From assembly GCA_034401795.1 (NCBI GenBank), contig CM067360.1, positions 118,501,572-118,565,571 on the forward strand: DNA of 64,000 nucleotides, in the 5' to 3' direction. Positions 1 to 12,090 of this stretch are shown piece by piece. Position numbers and translations under genes: made by a program. How positions within the stretch are numbered: position 1 is the stretch's first letter; every line of letters starts with the position of its first letter. The stretch comes from Chaetoderma sp. LZ-2023a. Taxonomy: Eukaryota; Mollusca; Caudofoveata; Chaetodermatida; Chaetodermatidae. The notes beneath the pieces are model-generated. The model worked only from the letters and a program-made list of their open reading frames with translations, was not told the DNA's origin and did not search any database.

Positions 1-247
1 TAAAAGCAATAACATTCGCTAGCCGGCAAGTGTCATGGTTGACGAATCCAAACATGTTATAAAATAACCCGAGCATATCAATGCACATTTCAGTTGATAT
101 TAATATCCTATAATTTCTATTCCCTTTTTGGCGCAATACTTTTCCTGGTCTTGTCTATGTATATGGTAATAGCTAGCATTGGTCCGCAGACAAACATGGA
201 GACGTGTTAAAGGCAAAGACGAGGGCGACGTAAACGTGGCCGGCACA

Positions 248-263
248 GAGGAGAGAGAGAGAG

Positions 264-323
<60 letters not shown>

Positions 324-560
324 TTAGGGATGGAGGGGGAGAGAGAGGCGGGTGGGAGAGAGGGTGTGAGAGAGGGCAACAGAGATAAAGGGCGATATAG
401 AGGACGATGAATAGGGAGGTGGGAGGACGCAGGGATATGGGTGTGTATTGTGTGCGTGTGTGGTGACGTGATAGGAGACGGAGTGGGGTTGGATGACGTG
501 AGGAGGAGAGCGCGTGACAGAGACGACGAGAGAGGGAGAGGAAGAGAGGCAGGGAGAGAG
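248..560. repeat. (GA)n purine-strand microsatellite
   Basis: Near-perfect GA dinucleotide repeat at about 248-330, grading into purine-rich degenerate sequence to about 560. The open frames across it, Arg-Glu repeats on plus and Ser-Leu repeats on minus, are products of the repeat and not genes. Confidence 0.95.
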
Positions 561-719
561 GGGGGTAAGTATTGTATACATGTGTGGGGTGTACGACGGG
601 AGCAAGGCACGGAGCAGCAACAGAGTTGGGCGATATGAGGCATTGCTCACACACTCGATATGACAAGCACCTCAATGAAGGGGAGCTGATAGATTTGTTC
701 ATGTTTTAGCGGAGACCGC

Positions 720-1250
720 GTTATCTCCCCTCTAAGTGTCTGATTGCATACACAGATCGATTCCACAAGCACATTCGTTTTCTATGATCATCAATTTTCG
801 GAGCATCGCGCAGATTACCAGAATAATCGTGACAGTTTTACTCGTGAACATCATATCAAACCAAACGCTGTATTTATCGGATAGATTAGGGCGTCGCGAT
901 GTTATCACACCTATTTCCAACTGCGCTTGTTAATATATATATATAGTTTTGAAGTATCTAAAGTTCGCCCAGCACGATATTCACTGAACGTGGCCAAAGG
1001 TTCTATTAACATTTTGCAACTCGACTTTGAACCAAGAATATTAATCCTTTCAACGGGAAAGACCAACATCACAATCCGTTACATTATTCTTTTGGGTATT
1101 TTGAGCATGTTCAAGCTGACTTGACTGGGACATGTTGCTGTTTATGGCAGAAACAGATTCCTGTCAAGGGTGTTTCAAAATATTCAACAGTTTTCCTGTA
1201 CAGTTAAATTGAAACTGAGATTCTCTGAACTCGCGGTTCGAAGGGTTGAT
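720..1250. other. No recognisable feature
   Basis: AT-rich sequence with only short open frames and no family motif. I see no gene, RNA or repeat that I can name. Confidence 0.5.
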
Positions 1251-1254
1251 ATAA

Positions 1255-1381
1255 ATACCACCACCGCCACCACCACAACCAACACCACTACCACGACGAC
1301 CACTACTACCACGACTACTACCACTAACACGACAATTACCACTACCACGACTACTGCCACGACCCCTACCACAACTAGTAT

Positions 1382-1470
<89 letters not shown>
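1255..1470. repeat. (ACC/ACT)n trinucleotide microsatellite
   Basis: Interrupted ACC/ACT/ACG triplets from about 1255 to 1380 are followed by a clean CTA run to about 1469. It creates a spurious poly-Thr frame (plus) and poly-Val frame (minus). Interruptions in the first half and purity in the second suggest an older part and a younger, still expanding part. Confidence 0.95.
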
Positions 1471-1519
1471 TATTTATTTCTTTTCTGATAGCACGATCAA
1501 CGGATCATGCGGAAAACCT

Positions 1520-2090
1520 TTAATATCTCAAAATATATAAAAGGCGACAAAACTATACAATAAACTAACACTAAACAGACGTCAAAGAAAAAAACTTTAA
1601 AAAATTCGCCAGTCTTTCCATCATAAATAATATCATTCAAAATATATTCGCGATAAAAATATATGCTGCGGTAATACAATAAACGCCATACATACATTAA
1701 TATGACCAGTTTCTGAATAGGCCCCGGTAATTGATTTTGTAGCCGACAAAACGCGAATATTTAAACGCAAACGTTTTGTCAGCAGTACAGCGAACAATAG
1801 CAAATATCGCCTCTGCAAATCAATCTATATTTACTTCGCGAGAACGTTTCTGAAAATGACCGTGATCGCTTGCGGCCTGAGTAAACAATAACAAACACCG
1901 CTGCCATTTTGAAAAAAGTATATACGTTTACATAGAGATACTGATTCCAATATTACCCAGGGTCTTTTGCAATTCAAACAATACAATAATCTTAATATAA
2001 TACTGGTAATTACAATCATCCGAAACGGCTGGATGCCGCAGTTAGATAAGGCAGCATCCGCCTCCAATCAAGGGATGCCCATATTTAAGC
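1520..2090. other. No recognisable feature
   Basis: AT-rich, short open frames only on both strands, no motif recognised. Confidence 0.45.
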
Positions 2091-2126
2091 GTTAATATAT
2101 AGACATATATATACATATACACACAC

Positions 2127-2463
<337 letters not shown>

Positions 2464-2464
<1 letters not shown>

Positions 2465-2576
2465 TTTCAACAGCCGATTACTGTCGAATAAGCATTCTCG
2501 GTCGCATAGCTGGTTCAACATAGCTGGTTCAACTCCTTGTGGGATGTGTCAGCATAAAAAGCTGAAGAGCGTCAAT
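2464..2576 (-). mobile_element. Displaced copy of LINE endonuclease segment
   Basis: This stretch is nearly identical, in the same orientation, to 5937-6036 inside the LINE that follows. It encodes the same endonuclease peptide (LCDRECLFDSNRLL) on minus. Differences are a 14-bp internal duplication (ATAGCTGGTTCAAC twice) and a few substitutions. Weak similarity may continue past 2576 (compare 2598-2625 with 6050-6075). It is either a tiny fragment of a sibling LINE copy or a local duplication, and it forms the boundary of the ACGC microsatellite. Confidence 0.8.
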
Positions 2577-2774
2577 CTTTATATATATATATAGACATTA
2601 AAAATCTATTCTTAAAAATGTTACACAAAGTGATACAGATGGGATTTAAAACATTACAACATTACATTATGTCTATACTCGGCAAACCAAGGACAGTTTT
2701 AATCATCATGGCGACATATTAAAAACATTCTATGGCTAAGTAGACCAACACCATGTCTCTTCAGTGGTATTGAG

Positions 2775-2965
2775 GAATGTTAATTTGGAGAAGACCATTT
2801 TTGAAAACTTACGAGTTGAATGACTGCATCGACAACAGAGCCAGCTACTCCAGTGCTAAATTTCCAAAATATTCCCCTTTCGGCCCACAAGTGGGCACTC
2901 AATCAGCAAATATTTTGACATTCCTTAACAAATGTTGCCATTAAAAGGCTAATAATCAGATTTCC
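2775..2965. repeat. Palindromic dispersed repeat, family A, copy 1
   Basis: Diverged copy of the fold-back repeat best seen at 28228-28365. It has the AGAAGACNATTTTTGAAA arm, the central GAGCCAG, the AATTTYCAAAA counter-arm and the flank resembling CATTCAATAAGTAAATATTTT. It lies just downstream of the LINE 3' end. Confidence 0.6.
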
Positions 2966-3099
2966 ATGTTCAACTAATATTAATTTAAACTCCTCTGGTA
3001 CTTCAATACCGGATCTGTGGTGTTCATAAATTAAAAAAATTATCCAGTTCATAGGTGATAGTTCTACTAAGTTGGTTACACACCATGTATATTTAAACC

Positions 3100-6000
3100 T
3101 TTCACTCTTCTCTTTGAAAGAAAATTAGCATACTGGCGCGAAAAATGGCTTTCAATGAAACTAAGTTGTTCATGTTATCATGGCCCAGTAACTTAGCACA
3201 TCTACATTTCCAAATTGTCCAAACCGCCATTGTAACAAGACAAATCAGGACATCTTGCAGGCTATTTGTAAGATGCCTTTGTACATTTTTAAAATCTCTA
3301 AATAAAATAATATTGGCTGTCAATTTCACGTGACTGATCCCGAACTCCTTTAAAATTGTCTCTACGTGATTCCAGAACTCAAGAATGACTGAGTGTTTCC
3401 TCTTGCAATTCACAAAGAGGACATCGATTACTGGTTGTGACGTGACATTTTTGTAATAGATGACCAAACCAAAGTCTGCGATGGAGAAGTCGCCAAGCTA
3501 CATCATTTGCTTTATATGGTATAGAGGGTGGATGCAAATTCTTCCAGACAATTCTTCATTCAAAGGGTTTATGATATGTATCATTCCAAACAGTAACAGC
3601 TTTTGGTGTTTTAGCGTGGTTTTGTATCAGAGCAGTATACCAGTCATGGGAACTCATATGGCATTTGATTACATTTTTATAGTAAAGCGAGATGGGTGGA
3701 GTTATTTCCTGTTTGCTAGTGAAATTGTGTAATTTAAACCAATCCGGAGGAACTGCCTTCCTAATTTGAATTAATAATCTTTGATGGTTCTCAGCTTATA
3801 TTTCTGACTGGAAACCCACGCTCTGGAATCAGGTGTAGTAACATCTGCTAAGTGCTGGATCCATTTAGTTGCTAATGATTGGAAATAAAGAGCTCTATTG
3901 GACACGGTAATCTTATCATTTCCCCACAATTGTTGGTTTAAAGCATCTCCCCATGCCAATGGCGATTGAGTCCTTTTAGAAAACATACATAATGCCGTGT
4001 GTAAGTCATGATATATCCCAGGAATCCTCCGATTATTTGGGGGTGGCGTATTTGAAAAGAAGGTATTTGCAACTGGAAATGGCCCTATGTAAATGTGGAG
4101 TAACTTGCGTGAAATGCTTGTCCAAGGCAAATCTTCATAAAGTAATTCACAAAGAAATTTCAGTTTTAAAGACGCATATTTTGTGGTATGTGAACTAAAT
4201 CTATCCCGCCATTGTGTTTTTTGTTCAGACACACAGCATGTGATACAAGGTTAGGTTGATCGTTCCATAAATATGCAAGAATTAATTGACTAATTTCAGT
4301 TTCTACATATGTTGGCATATGTACAACTGAGGCTGTATACCACAGCCTGGACATTGCCAACTTATTAATGACAAAGGTTCTTCCAAAAATTGACAAATGA
4401 CGCCGCCTCCAACATGCTAGAATATGTTTCACTTTAGTAAGGCGATATGTCCAGTCCATTGAGGGATCCATTTTCCTATTGAAGTAAATTCCCAACACTT
4501 TAATATTGTTGTCTGACCACTTTATTCCCATGACGTCACCATTTCGGGAATTCCACTCACCAAGAAACAATCCTTATTTATTTTTAGGCCAGATGCTTTC
4601 TTAAATTCAACCAGTGTCCTTTCTAGGCGACTAAAACCATACTTATCTCCTATGCATATCGTGATATCATCAGTATACTGTGAAGCCTTCAAGGGTCTTA
4701 CAATATTTGGTATGGCAATTCGTTTGAATGTTTTATCTTCACGTATTGTTGCCCCAAATGACTCAATAGCAAGTACAACTAACAAGGGTGACAATGAACA
4801 TCCTTCTCGAACGCCACGCTTCAAAATCACTTCCTCCAAAACTCTGCTTCGTTTTAGTGGCAGAGCTCCTGACATTATTTTATAATCCACACAGAGCAGA
4901 GATATTAGTCGGTAATTTCTCAAATCTTCCCTTTCACCTTTCTTAAAAAGTATTCGAACGTATGCCTGAGACATGGAAGGTAGAAGGTTGACAATTTCCA
5001 AAATTTCATGTATGACCTGCAACAATGATGGCCCTACTATGCTCCAGAATGTGCTATACAATCCTGCTGTAAGGCCATCACATCCAGGAGTTGTGCCTGT
5101 TTGCATACCATGTAAGGATTCAGTTAAATCTTTTAATGTTAAACATTGATCACACATTACATGGCATGACTTGGGCAACGTTTTCTTAATGTTACTTTAA
5201 ACATTTGCAGCTGCTGCAGCATCACATCCTTCCGACGAATAGAGACATTGATCAAAATGATGAACAGCTCTTGCTATGTCAGATGTTGAATCAAGATGCA
5301 CATCATTATTTAATTGTACACGTCTAAATAATCTGTCCTATGCTCCGATCCTTTTCCAAACTGCAGACACACTTTGTGAGGTTGTCAGCCTCAGCCTGCA
5401 TCTGAGCTCGTGACCGAATTGTGGCACCTTCAAACATATACTTAGCTAACTCATTTATTTTGTTCTTTGTTTGAATTAAAAGGTCGCTATAGCATTCTTC
5501 TCCGTTATTTACTTTATTGGAGGTTCGTAATAAAGGTTTATCTAAGGCTTTCCTGTGCCTTCGTCTGTCTCGTGCTAATTTATTAGCATACTGCCGTGAA
5601 ATATGAGCCAGATTATCTATACCCTCCTCCCAACATTGAATCAAATTTTCATATAAGTCTTTTTCTCGAGCAGATAATGCCAAAAGTGGTGGATACGCTG
5701 GTAATATTTAACCTCATGAAGGAGTGAGTTGTTAAATTTCCAATATCTATTCCCTTGCTTAATCCAGTCAGCATTATCTAAGGTAATACGCAGCCTGTTG
5801 TGATCCGAGAATGCTACAGGTACAGATTTTGTCTGAGTTAGCTTGCCTTTAAACAACCCCTGCACATAAATCCTGTATATTCTTGACTCAACATGCCCAT
5901 CACGTGGATGCCACGTGAACTGTTTTCGATCAGGATTCAACAGCCGATTACTGTCGAATAAGCATTCTCGGTCGCATAGCTGGTTCAACTCCTTGTGTGA

Positions 6001-6483
6001 TGTGTCAGCATAAATAGCTGAAGAGCGTCAATCTTTATTTGCATCCGAAATACAGTTAAAATCTACTCCTAGTACAAAATTTTCCGTCCCTTCATGTATA
6101 ATAGTCGAAAATTATTTTAGAAAAGCATGCCGAGGACCATGTACAGTTGGACAAATAAACATAATATTTAAAACAGAGTCAGAAATATTTACGGATATTT
6201 CCCCCCAACGCCCATTTGTAGCAGTTGACGATGATACGACATTAGAATATTTAAGGCACCTGGGGAGAATAAGAATAGCAACCGCTGCCCTATTGTGTGT
6301 TGATAACGAAAAGTACAATTCGCCTTTAAAGAACTGTTTACATGAATTATATACACCAGGATCGTGAATTTTAGTTTCCTGAAGTAATGCTATGTCTGTC
6401 TTTTGCTTATCAAGTTCTTCCAACAAAGACCTTTACTTTAATTCTTTATTCAAACCCCTACAATGTAAGGTGCTAATAATCAT
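3100..6483 (-). pseudogene. LINE ORF2: AP endonuclease / reverse transcriptase, L1/Tx1-like, degenerate
   Basis: Reading from 6483 downwards, the start MIISTLHCRGLN opens an apurinic-type endonuclease. QETKI near 6390, a DFN-like stretch, SRIYRIYV near 5880 and SDHN near 5800 match its usual order. The reverse transcriptase follows: PGCDGLT near 5080, NYRLISLLCVDYK near 4890, GCSLSPLL near 4800 and the catalytic box YTDD near 4670. Then come the IFGRTFVINKLAMS block near 4370 and a C-terminal domain with a CPLC-type cysteine pair near 3430. At least six frameshifts or stops break it. About 100 codons carrying the first catalytic Asp (the AFDR motif, present in the 13-16 kb copy) are missing at about 4850, so this copy cannot encode active enzyme even if frames were restored. 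The family (non-LTR retrotransposon) is clear; the clade assignment is inference. Confidence 0.88.
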
Positions 6484-6559
6484 AATACGTAGGGCAATAT
6501 ACAACGCCGCTACAATGGCAAATATAATTGGATTTTGGTTTTTTACTGCCATTATTTCG

Positions 6560-7128
6560 TGTTTTAGCCCATATAGCTTACTGTTAAAATCATGATTATT
6601 CAGCTGAACAATTTCCAAATGTCCGTACTTGGAAGCATCAAAATCACACCTTAAATGTCTAGAGTGTACCCCTTTCGCTGTTATATAGGGAACGATCGTT
6701 TCACCATCATCTGAACGATACCTGGCCATTTCATTGGTCGTATGTGAAGGAACAGATTATTCTGACCCAGCCAATGACATATTGTCATCCTCAATATCCT
6801 CTTCCTCCACCTCACTCTCAGATCCAGTATCAATTTGATGACGTTTGATTCCTCCAATGCCATTATTAATATGGGTATCCATAGCATCCATCATCGAAAT
6901 ACCTCCACCTATTGCGCCATTCTCAGGGCTGTGGTTAATGCGACTTATGCCCGAGATTTGACTTAAAGGAAGTGGTGGGAAATCTTCGTCTTCCTTCAGT
7001 TGTGACCTACATTTATTTTGCCCGCATCCCAAACTATCTAACTGAGAAAACTCAATGTCACTCACATTTTCGCCATCAACTGGTTGACTTTCGCTAGCAT
7101 CAACTGGAGTTAAACTAATCCCTTCTTC
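6560..7128 (-). pseudogene. LINE ORF1, C-terminal acidic tail only
   Basis: Upstream of ORF2 on the same strand. Peptides such as LPLSQISGISRIN, an acidic run (SEVEEEDIEDDNMSLAGSE) and a conserved end (VPYITAKGVHSRHLR, then NNHDFN) match, block for block, the region at 16081-16857 upstream of the second LINE ORF2. There it reads VPYITTKGVHYRHLR and NNHDFN. No nucleic-acid-binding domain remains. The zinc-knuckle half is absent because similarity stops at about 7130, where a DNA polymerase pseudogene begins. One internal stop (6757) breaks the frame. By analogy with other LINEs, ORF1 would be the RNA-binding chaperone of the retrotransposition particle. Confidence 0.75.
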
Positions 7129-7135
7129 TAAAAGT

Positions 7136-9945
7136 TATATTTCTACCTGTAGATTTCGTCCTGTTCGCTCTAGGTATGCGTGCATCTGAGGAGACACACC
7201 CTCAGCCGGAATCTCGCGGTTGTAGAAGACCGGTGGCATTTCCTCTAACTTCATCCACAAGGCCTTGGGAACATCAATGTCTACCTCAGCGAATCCGAAC
7301 CAGCGATCTGCTAGGAGAGCCTCCTTAATGCGTTCTACATCGCTGGCGCCAGACCACTGTCATACTGTCTCTTTACCGCAGGGCATCTCTTTAGCCATCG
7401 TCGACAGGTACAGGGCAATTGCATCATAGCCGAAGACGCGTTGGCAGACACGATCCCCTTGACGGATTCGAGTCAGACCAGGCTAAGGGTATCGGGTGAA
7501 CACCATGCTTGGCCCCCCGACAATGGCTTCCTTGAGCATCTCATAGACTTCCTTGCCTGGGGCATAGAGATATGCATCAGGACATTATTCCGTAGTTCCG
7601 TGAAGGAGATACTGTAGAGACACACCCGGGAGGGACACTGCGTCTTTGAGGATGTCTATCCCGCATTCTATATAGAACTACCTCATCCACTCTAGGGCTT
7701 CAATGAATGGGCTGACATCTAGGTTATTGTAGTATCGCAGCCAGTCGGCGAATGTCTGCATCCCACGCTCGCGGAACGTCTGGTTACACTGTTCCCACTC
7801 TTATCGCATCAAGAGGTGTCCACCCTTGATCTTAGATGCTGCCCACACCTCGTGGTCAGGAAGCCCTGGACTGTTGAGCTTAGCGGGTGTGTCGAACCAT
7901 TCATACGGGAGCCAGCTCTTCTGCTGTGTACACTCGTAAGCTTTGATATACGCCTCGTAGGAGACTCCAGGACCAAGGTAATTCAGAACATCGAGACACA
8001 ATAGCTCAGGTGTTATGAGGAGCATCGTGTGGCTGGCGTTCTTAGCCACTTTCACTGTACCTGTACTGTCAGTCAGCTCATCGCCAAAGTACTTCTTGAT
8101 GAGGTTCAGGTCATACCGCCTAGAGTTGAACCCCAGTACAGGCACTTGGTCACACCACTCGTTAATCAGTCGCTGCTGTTGCTTTGGGAGCTTGTCCAGG
8201 CCTGTCGGTGTGAACTGCTCCCGGACCCGTGTGCGGATTTGGTGTGCTGGCTGTTAACTCCCCAGCATGAACTCTCTGATCAGTTCTTTGGGGTCAGGAT
8301 GGCAGAGGTGAGTGGGGTCACTCGTGGTTCCCTCTAAGGAGCAGTCAACTGACACAGAGATAGGTACGTGAGTACTCTCGATTGTGAGAGTCTCCGTAAG
8401 ATGTGTCCTGATACCATCTAGGAGTGATTCGAAGTCGTAAACTATGAAGTGTGGGTATGAGACCGTCCTCACATATACAGGGACGCTTGGACAGCGTTTT
8501 ATACAGCACTCCCTCTGTACCACAATCATGTATCCAGACGATCTCAGTGTCTCCTTCTCAGGACTGTCTTGCGGTATCTTTGTTCGGCATCCTCACCTCG
8601 CTGGTGTTGTGGACGCCCATGCCAGGGACAGCCATGGAACTGGTAAACAGTGTGGTGGTCGGATCATAACCATCTACGGGAGCACCCGCAATCCAACGCT
8701 CTCTGCCGTGCCCACACTCTACACTCATACTCGATCCACCGAGTAGCCGCTGAACTGGATGGCTGGGGCGGATAGAAGGCTTTCTCATATGCAGACTGTG
8801 GCGTCTCAACCTTCTCGCCAGGCCACACAATTGTTGTTTTGCCACCGGTACAGCGATCAACGTGGCGTTGAAGATGGCATGCCTGTGTAAACCTCGGCTG
8901 ACAATGACTGCAGGCTAGTGTATGTGCCAGCTTGGATATGTTCTTGATGTAGAAGGCGTGGTAGTTCCACACCCTGATGGCCATGGTGGCATTGTAGTGA
9001 GCTGCTTGCCTGATCAAGTGCCAGGTTCCCTCTTCGGTTGGTTCATACACACGATTCCCGATCTTGGCGAAGAACTCTACCTTGTCTAGCTGGTCCAGCG
9101 ACGTCTTGGGGACATCAGGTAATGTCGCTGTCGTGCCGTAGAACTTTGTGGCAAGCTATCGTGCAGGAGCTGTACTTCTATCAGCTCTCGCTCCTCGGTG
9201 GACTGCCAGATATCTCCAAAGACAACATGTTGCCCATGTAGGTGTCGAGGGCAGTCATACTCATCTTCTGTCGCAGCCAGTCTGGGAGGGGCTCTGTCCC
9301 AAGCAGAGAGTGGCGGTCGATGACAGCCCTGACCTAAACGTTGATTGATCGAATGAAAGTCCACTTGATGTTGGGTCGATCGATATTGTCTGGGTCGAGG
9401 TGGGTTTGCTCTCTTGCTGCCACCCAGTCCTGAGCTGCTCCTATCGTGTTCAGCCACAGGCTCCCGGGAGTATTCTTGTGGAAGAGCGTCACCCTTCCGT
9501 CTTAGATGTGACGGATGCGATAGGTATGGGTGTAGCGGACGTAGAAGGCGTTCTGGACAGTCTGCTGGATCTTTTGCATGATCTGACCTGTGATGTCTCC
9601 TTCTAGACCTCTGAAGAATGTCCAGCGTACTGGCCGGCGTCCTCTATCCTCTGTCTCCCTTTCGCCGAGAGGCTGGTCGAGAATGTGTTCGCCTTCTCGC
9701 CTCATGCTCCGGGCTAAGGATTTAGACCTCGACCCCCTCCTCACTCGCTTAGTGATCCTGCGTAGGGGAGGTAAGCACTCCAGTGGATAGTCTGCCTTCC
9801 GCCTCGCTACAGTCTTGGCTCGCAAGCTAGCAGTCACCTCCTTGTCCAACTGACAGAGCTCACGTATCCACTGCGCTTTCTTGTGGGGATTCCAAGGATC
9901 ATCTTTGGTAAGCGCTGTAAACCTTCCTGTCTTCATTGCTCGGGA
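7136..9945 (-). pseudogene. Protein-primed-type family B DNA polymerase, N-terminal two thirds, degenerate
   Basis: Minus-strand reading from about 9940. A basic N-terminal region ends in YVRYTHTYRIRHI near 9510. A Cys/His finger lies near 8940-8870, followed by a conserved pre-exonuclease block (WPGEKVETPQSAYEKAFYPP). Exonuclease motif I is seen as YDFESL at about 8435, exonuclease II as GFNSRRYDLNLIK at about 8130, and a palm motif-A-like GYDAIALYLSTM at about 7430-7395. This order is that of the polymerases of Polintons and related linear selfish DNAs. The palm is cut at 7136, shortly after the RNLQVEI peptide, so motifs B and C are gone. Stops (one near 7360) and frameshifts interrupt it. 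It differs clearly from the polymerase at 32.4-37.0 kb, so two lineages contributed. No terminal inverted repeat or integrase is visible beside it. Confidence 0.85.
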
Positions 9946-10079
9946 GAGTCACTTCTGCAACTCCTCGGTATGGGCTTGTCTGATCATCTGGAGCAGGTCG
10001 GCTTTCTTGGCCTTAGAGGCTACTCTAAGGCCGAATTGCTTTGCAACATCGCGAAGCTGTGCAACACTAATCATTGTGT

Positions 10080-10470
10080 CTACCACTGTAGATGCTTGGC
10101 TCTAAATGGGCGTTTAGACCCTATTATGTGTGGTGATCACAAGGCGATCAGTACCTGTGGGGTGGACCGTCATGTCGATGTGATGTGGATGCGTGGCTCT
10201 AAATGGGCGTTCAGACCCTATTATGTGTGATGATCACAAGGCGACCAGTACCTGTGTGGTGGACCGTCATGTCGATGTGATGTGGATGCTTGGCTCTAAA
10301 TGGGCGTTCAGACCCTAGTATGTGTGGTGATCACAAGGCGAGCAGTACCTCTGGTAGACAGTCGTGTCGATGTGATGTGGATCGTTGGCTCTAAATTGGC
10401 GTTCAGATCCTATTACGTGTGGTGATCACAAGGCGATCAGTACCTGTTGTGGCCCGTCGTGTCATGTGAT
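10080..10470. repeat. 97-bp tandem repeat, about 3.8 copies
   Basis: Units start with GGCTCTAAATGGGCGTT; the TCTAAATKGGCG word recurs at about 10101, 10198, 10295 and 10390. Each unit contains TGTGTGGTGATCACAAGGCG, CAGTACCTG and GTCGATGTGATGTGGAT. Units are about 90-95% identical. A related word (TCTAAATGGGCATTTA) reappears at 12660. Non-coding minisatellite directly upstream of the polymerase pseudogene's 5' end. Confidence 0.92.
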
Positions 10471-10504
10471 ACCGACGGAGACGATGTGTGAAAGAGTGTA
10501 TGCC

Positions 10505-10735
10505 TATATTTTACCGAGAAATCACTTTATTCTTGTCGTTCTTGGTTAACAATCAGGACCGAAATGAAGCGATAATTTCAAAACTGTTTGCCATTTTAAA
10601 ATCGGACCAGAAATGGCCGAGTTATCCATAAGTGCTAATAGTGAGATTTGAACCAGTGATTTTAAGTTTGCTAATAAACATTAGGATCCAACATATTAAC
10701 TACCTCGGCCATGTGTTAATATGTAAAGCTAATAA
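10505..10735. repeat. Dispersed unit with tRNA-like core, copy 1 (paired with 11875-12105)
   Basis: TACCGAGAAATCACTTTATTC, GAGAATTTCAAAACTGTTTACC-like and TTAAAATCGGACCAGAAA words occur in the same order here and at 11875-12105, and in part at 10860-11012. Each copy ends in the minus-strand tRNA-like segment. A second shared block (10745-10860 versus 11020-11135) contains TGTTCAGGAGCTGATACGTG. The 10.5-12.1 kb stretch is therefore built of rearranged repeats of itself. Confidence 0.8.
10632..10714 (-). repeat. tRNA-derived SINE head, class II type, copy a
   Basis: Reverse complement carries an A-box-like GGCCGAGGTAGTTAA and, about 50 nt on, a B-box-like GGTTCAAATCTC. Spacing and the GGCCGAG start resemble tRNA-Ser/Leu (long variable arm). 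The arms do not pair well enough for a functional tRNA. Confidence 0.6.
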
Positions 10736-10924
10736 GTTATGTGTTCTCATTGCTGCGCTACATGTGTGAGATGTGGTCGATGTTCAGGAGCTGATACGTG
10801 GGAGTAGCGCGCATTTAGAGGTTGGTGAGCGAGGATCACTGGATTATTGCTTGTTTCGAAGCGAGAATTTCAAAACTGTTTACCATTTTAAAATCGGATC
10901 AGAAATGCCCGAGTTATCCACATA

Positions 10925-11012
10925 TGCTAATAGTGAGATTTGAACCTGTGATTTTTAGTTTGCCAATAAACACAAAAAAGTGGATCTAACGCGTTAACTA
11001 CCTCGGCCATAT
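10925..11012 (-). repeat. tRNA-derived SINE head, class II type, copy b
   Basis: Best preserved of the set: GGCCGAGGTAGTTAACGCGT then GGTTCAAATCTC on the minus strand, with a spacer containing an A/T-rich replacement of the anticodon and variable region. Confidence 0.65.
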
Positions 11013-11639
11013 ATTAGTATCATGGCTGCCCTACATATGTGAGATGTAGTCCATGTTCAGGAGCTGATACGTGGGAGTAGTGCGCGCATTGAGATGTTGG
11101 TGGGTGAGGGATCACTGCATTATTTCTTGTTTCCACTCTTGTTTCAACTCGATAGCACCATCCACATCAAAACTGCAAACCGTTTCTAAATAATTCATAT
11201 ACTTGAAGAGTTTGTCCATCGCTATCACAGTCATCGGATAACGTGTAAGGCATGTTAGTGGAAATGATGAGCGGAATGTTGGGATCCCTGAGCTTCTCCT
11301 CCATTTCTCAAAATTTTGATCTGCATAGTTGCCCATATCACGCAATGACCGGGGACTTTATCTCGTCGCGCCGCACAGCCGACATCATGCATGCATGACC
11401 ATAGCTCTTCAGGCCAGCCCATTATGTGTAATATTGTGTGTAGATGAGCGTTTACACATAGTTGAGTGTGTACACGTACTGTTGTGCATGTGTGATCGCC
11501 GGTATACCAATGGATGATGCGTCTAATTAGGTGTTAACGTGTAGCAGCTACTATTCTTGACATTCAATGACTGTGCGAGTTGGTCTTGACGTGATGTTTT
11601 ATGGGTAAAGAGCAATTGTATACCTGTTTACCTTTTGCT

Positions 11640-11716
11640 AACAACGAGATTTGAACCTGTGATTTTACAATTTTAAAAGTGAATGATACAACGCACTTAC
11701 TCTCTCAGCCATGTAT
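11640..11716 (-). repeat. tRNA-like element, diverged copy c
   Basis: Minus strand shows TGGCTGAGAGAGTAAGTGCG and GGTTCAAATCTCG. It is more divergent than copies a, b and d and lacks the shared flank, so it may be an independent tRNA-derived unit. Confidence 0.5.
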
Positions 11717-12002
11717 GTGTTAGTAAATACACCTGATAAGTTATTTGTTCACAGGTTACTGCATTATCAGCACTTTAGATCTTGACGTCACTTCGAGATA
11801 ACACGTATCAGCGATTTCACAACTCAGAGATACAATTACTAAGCCGTGTGTCAGTATTGTGAGAGAGTGTATGCTTACATTGTACCGAGAAATCACTTCA
11901 TTCTCGGCGTTCTTGGCAGCGATTAGGACTGGAAAGAAGCGAGAATTTCACAACTGTTTACCATTTTAAAATCGGACCAGAAAGGCCCGAGTTATCCACA
12001 AA

Positions 12003-12090
12003 TGATAATAGCGAGATTTGAACCTGCGATTTTAAGTTTGCTAATAAACACAAAACCCGGATCTTACGCCTTAACTACCTCGGCCATCTA
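12003..12090 (-). repeat. tRNA-derived SINE head, class II type, copy d
   Basis: GGCCGAGGTAGTTAAGGCGT and GGTTCAAATCTCGC on the minus strand, with the same upstream words as copies a and b. Confidence 0.62.

Larger units (their letters stand above)
2580..7130 (-). mobile_element. Non-LTR retrotransposon (LINE), copy 1, 5'-truncated
   Basis: Covers the ORF1 tail, ORF2 and an AT-rich 3' region. Its 5' side is cut at about 7130 in the middle of ORF1, abutting a truncated DNA polymerase B reading in the same direction. The 3' end is not sharply defined; I see no clear A-tail (T-run on plus) between 2580 and 3100. Multiple frameshifts and a roughly 300-bp deletion in the reverse transcriptase mark it as old. 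Confidence 0.85.

Noticed and set aside
100-702. 200-codon minus-strand Ser/Leu/Pro-rich frame
   Set aside because: Produced by the CT-rich strand of the GA microsatellite; overlapping frames are equally open.
10080-10470. CRISPR-like direct repeats
   Set aside because: Whole 97-bp units are repeated without unique spacers; a minisatellite in eukaryotic DNA.
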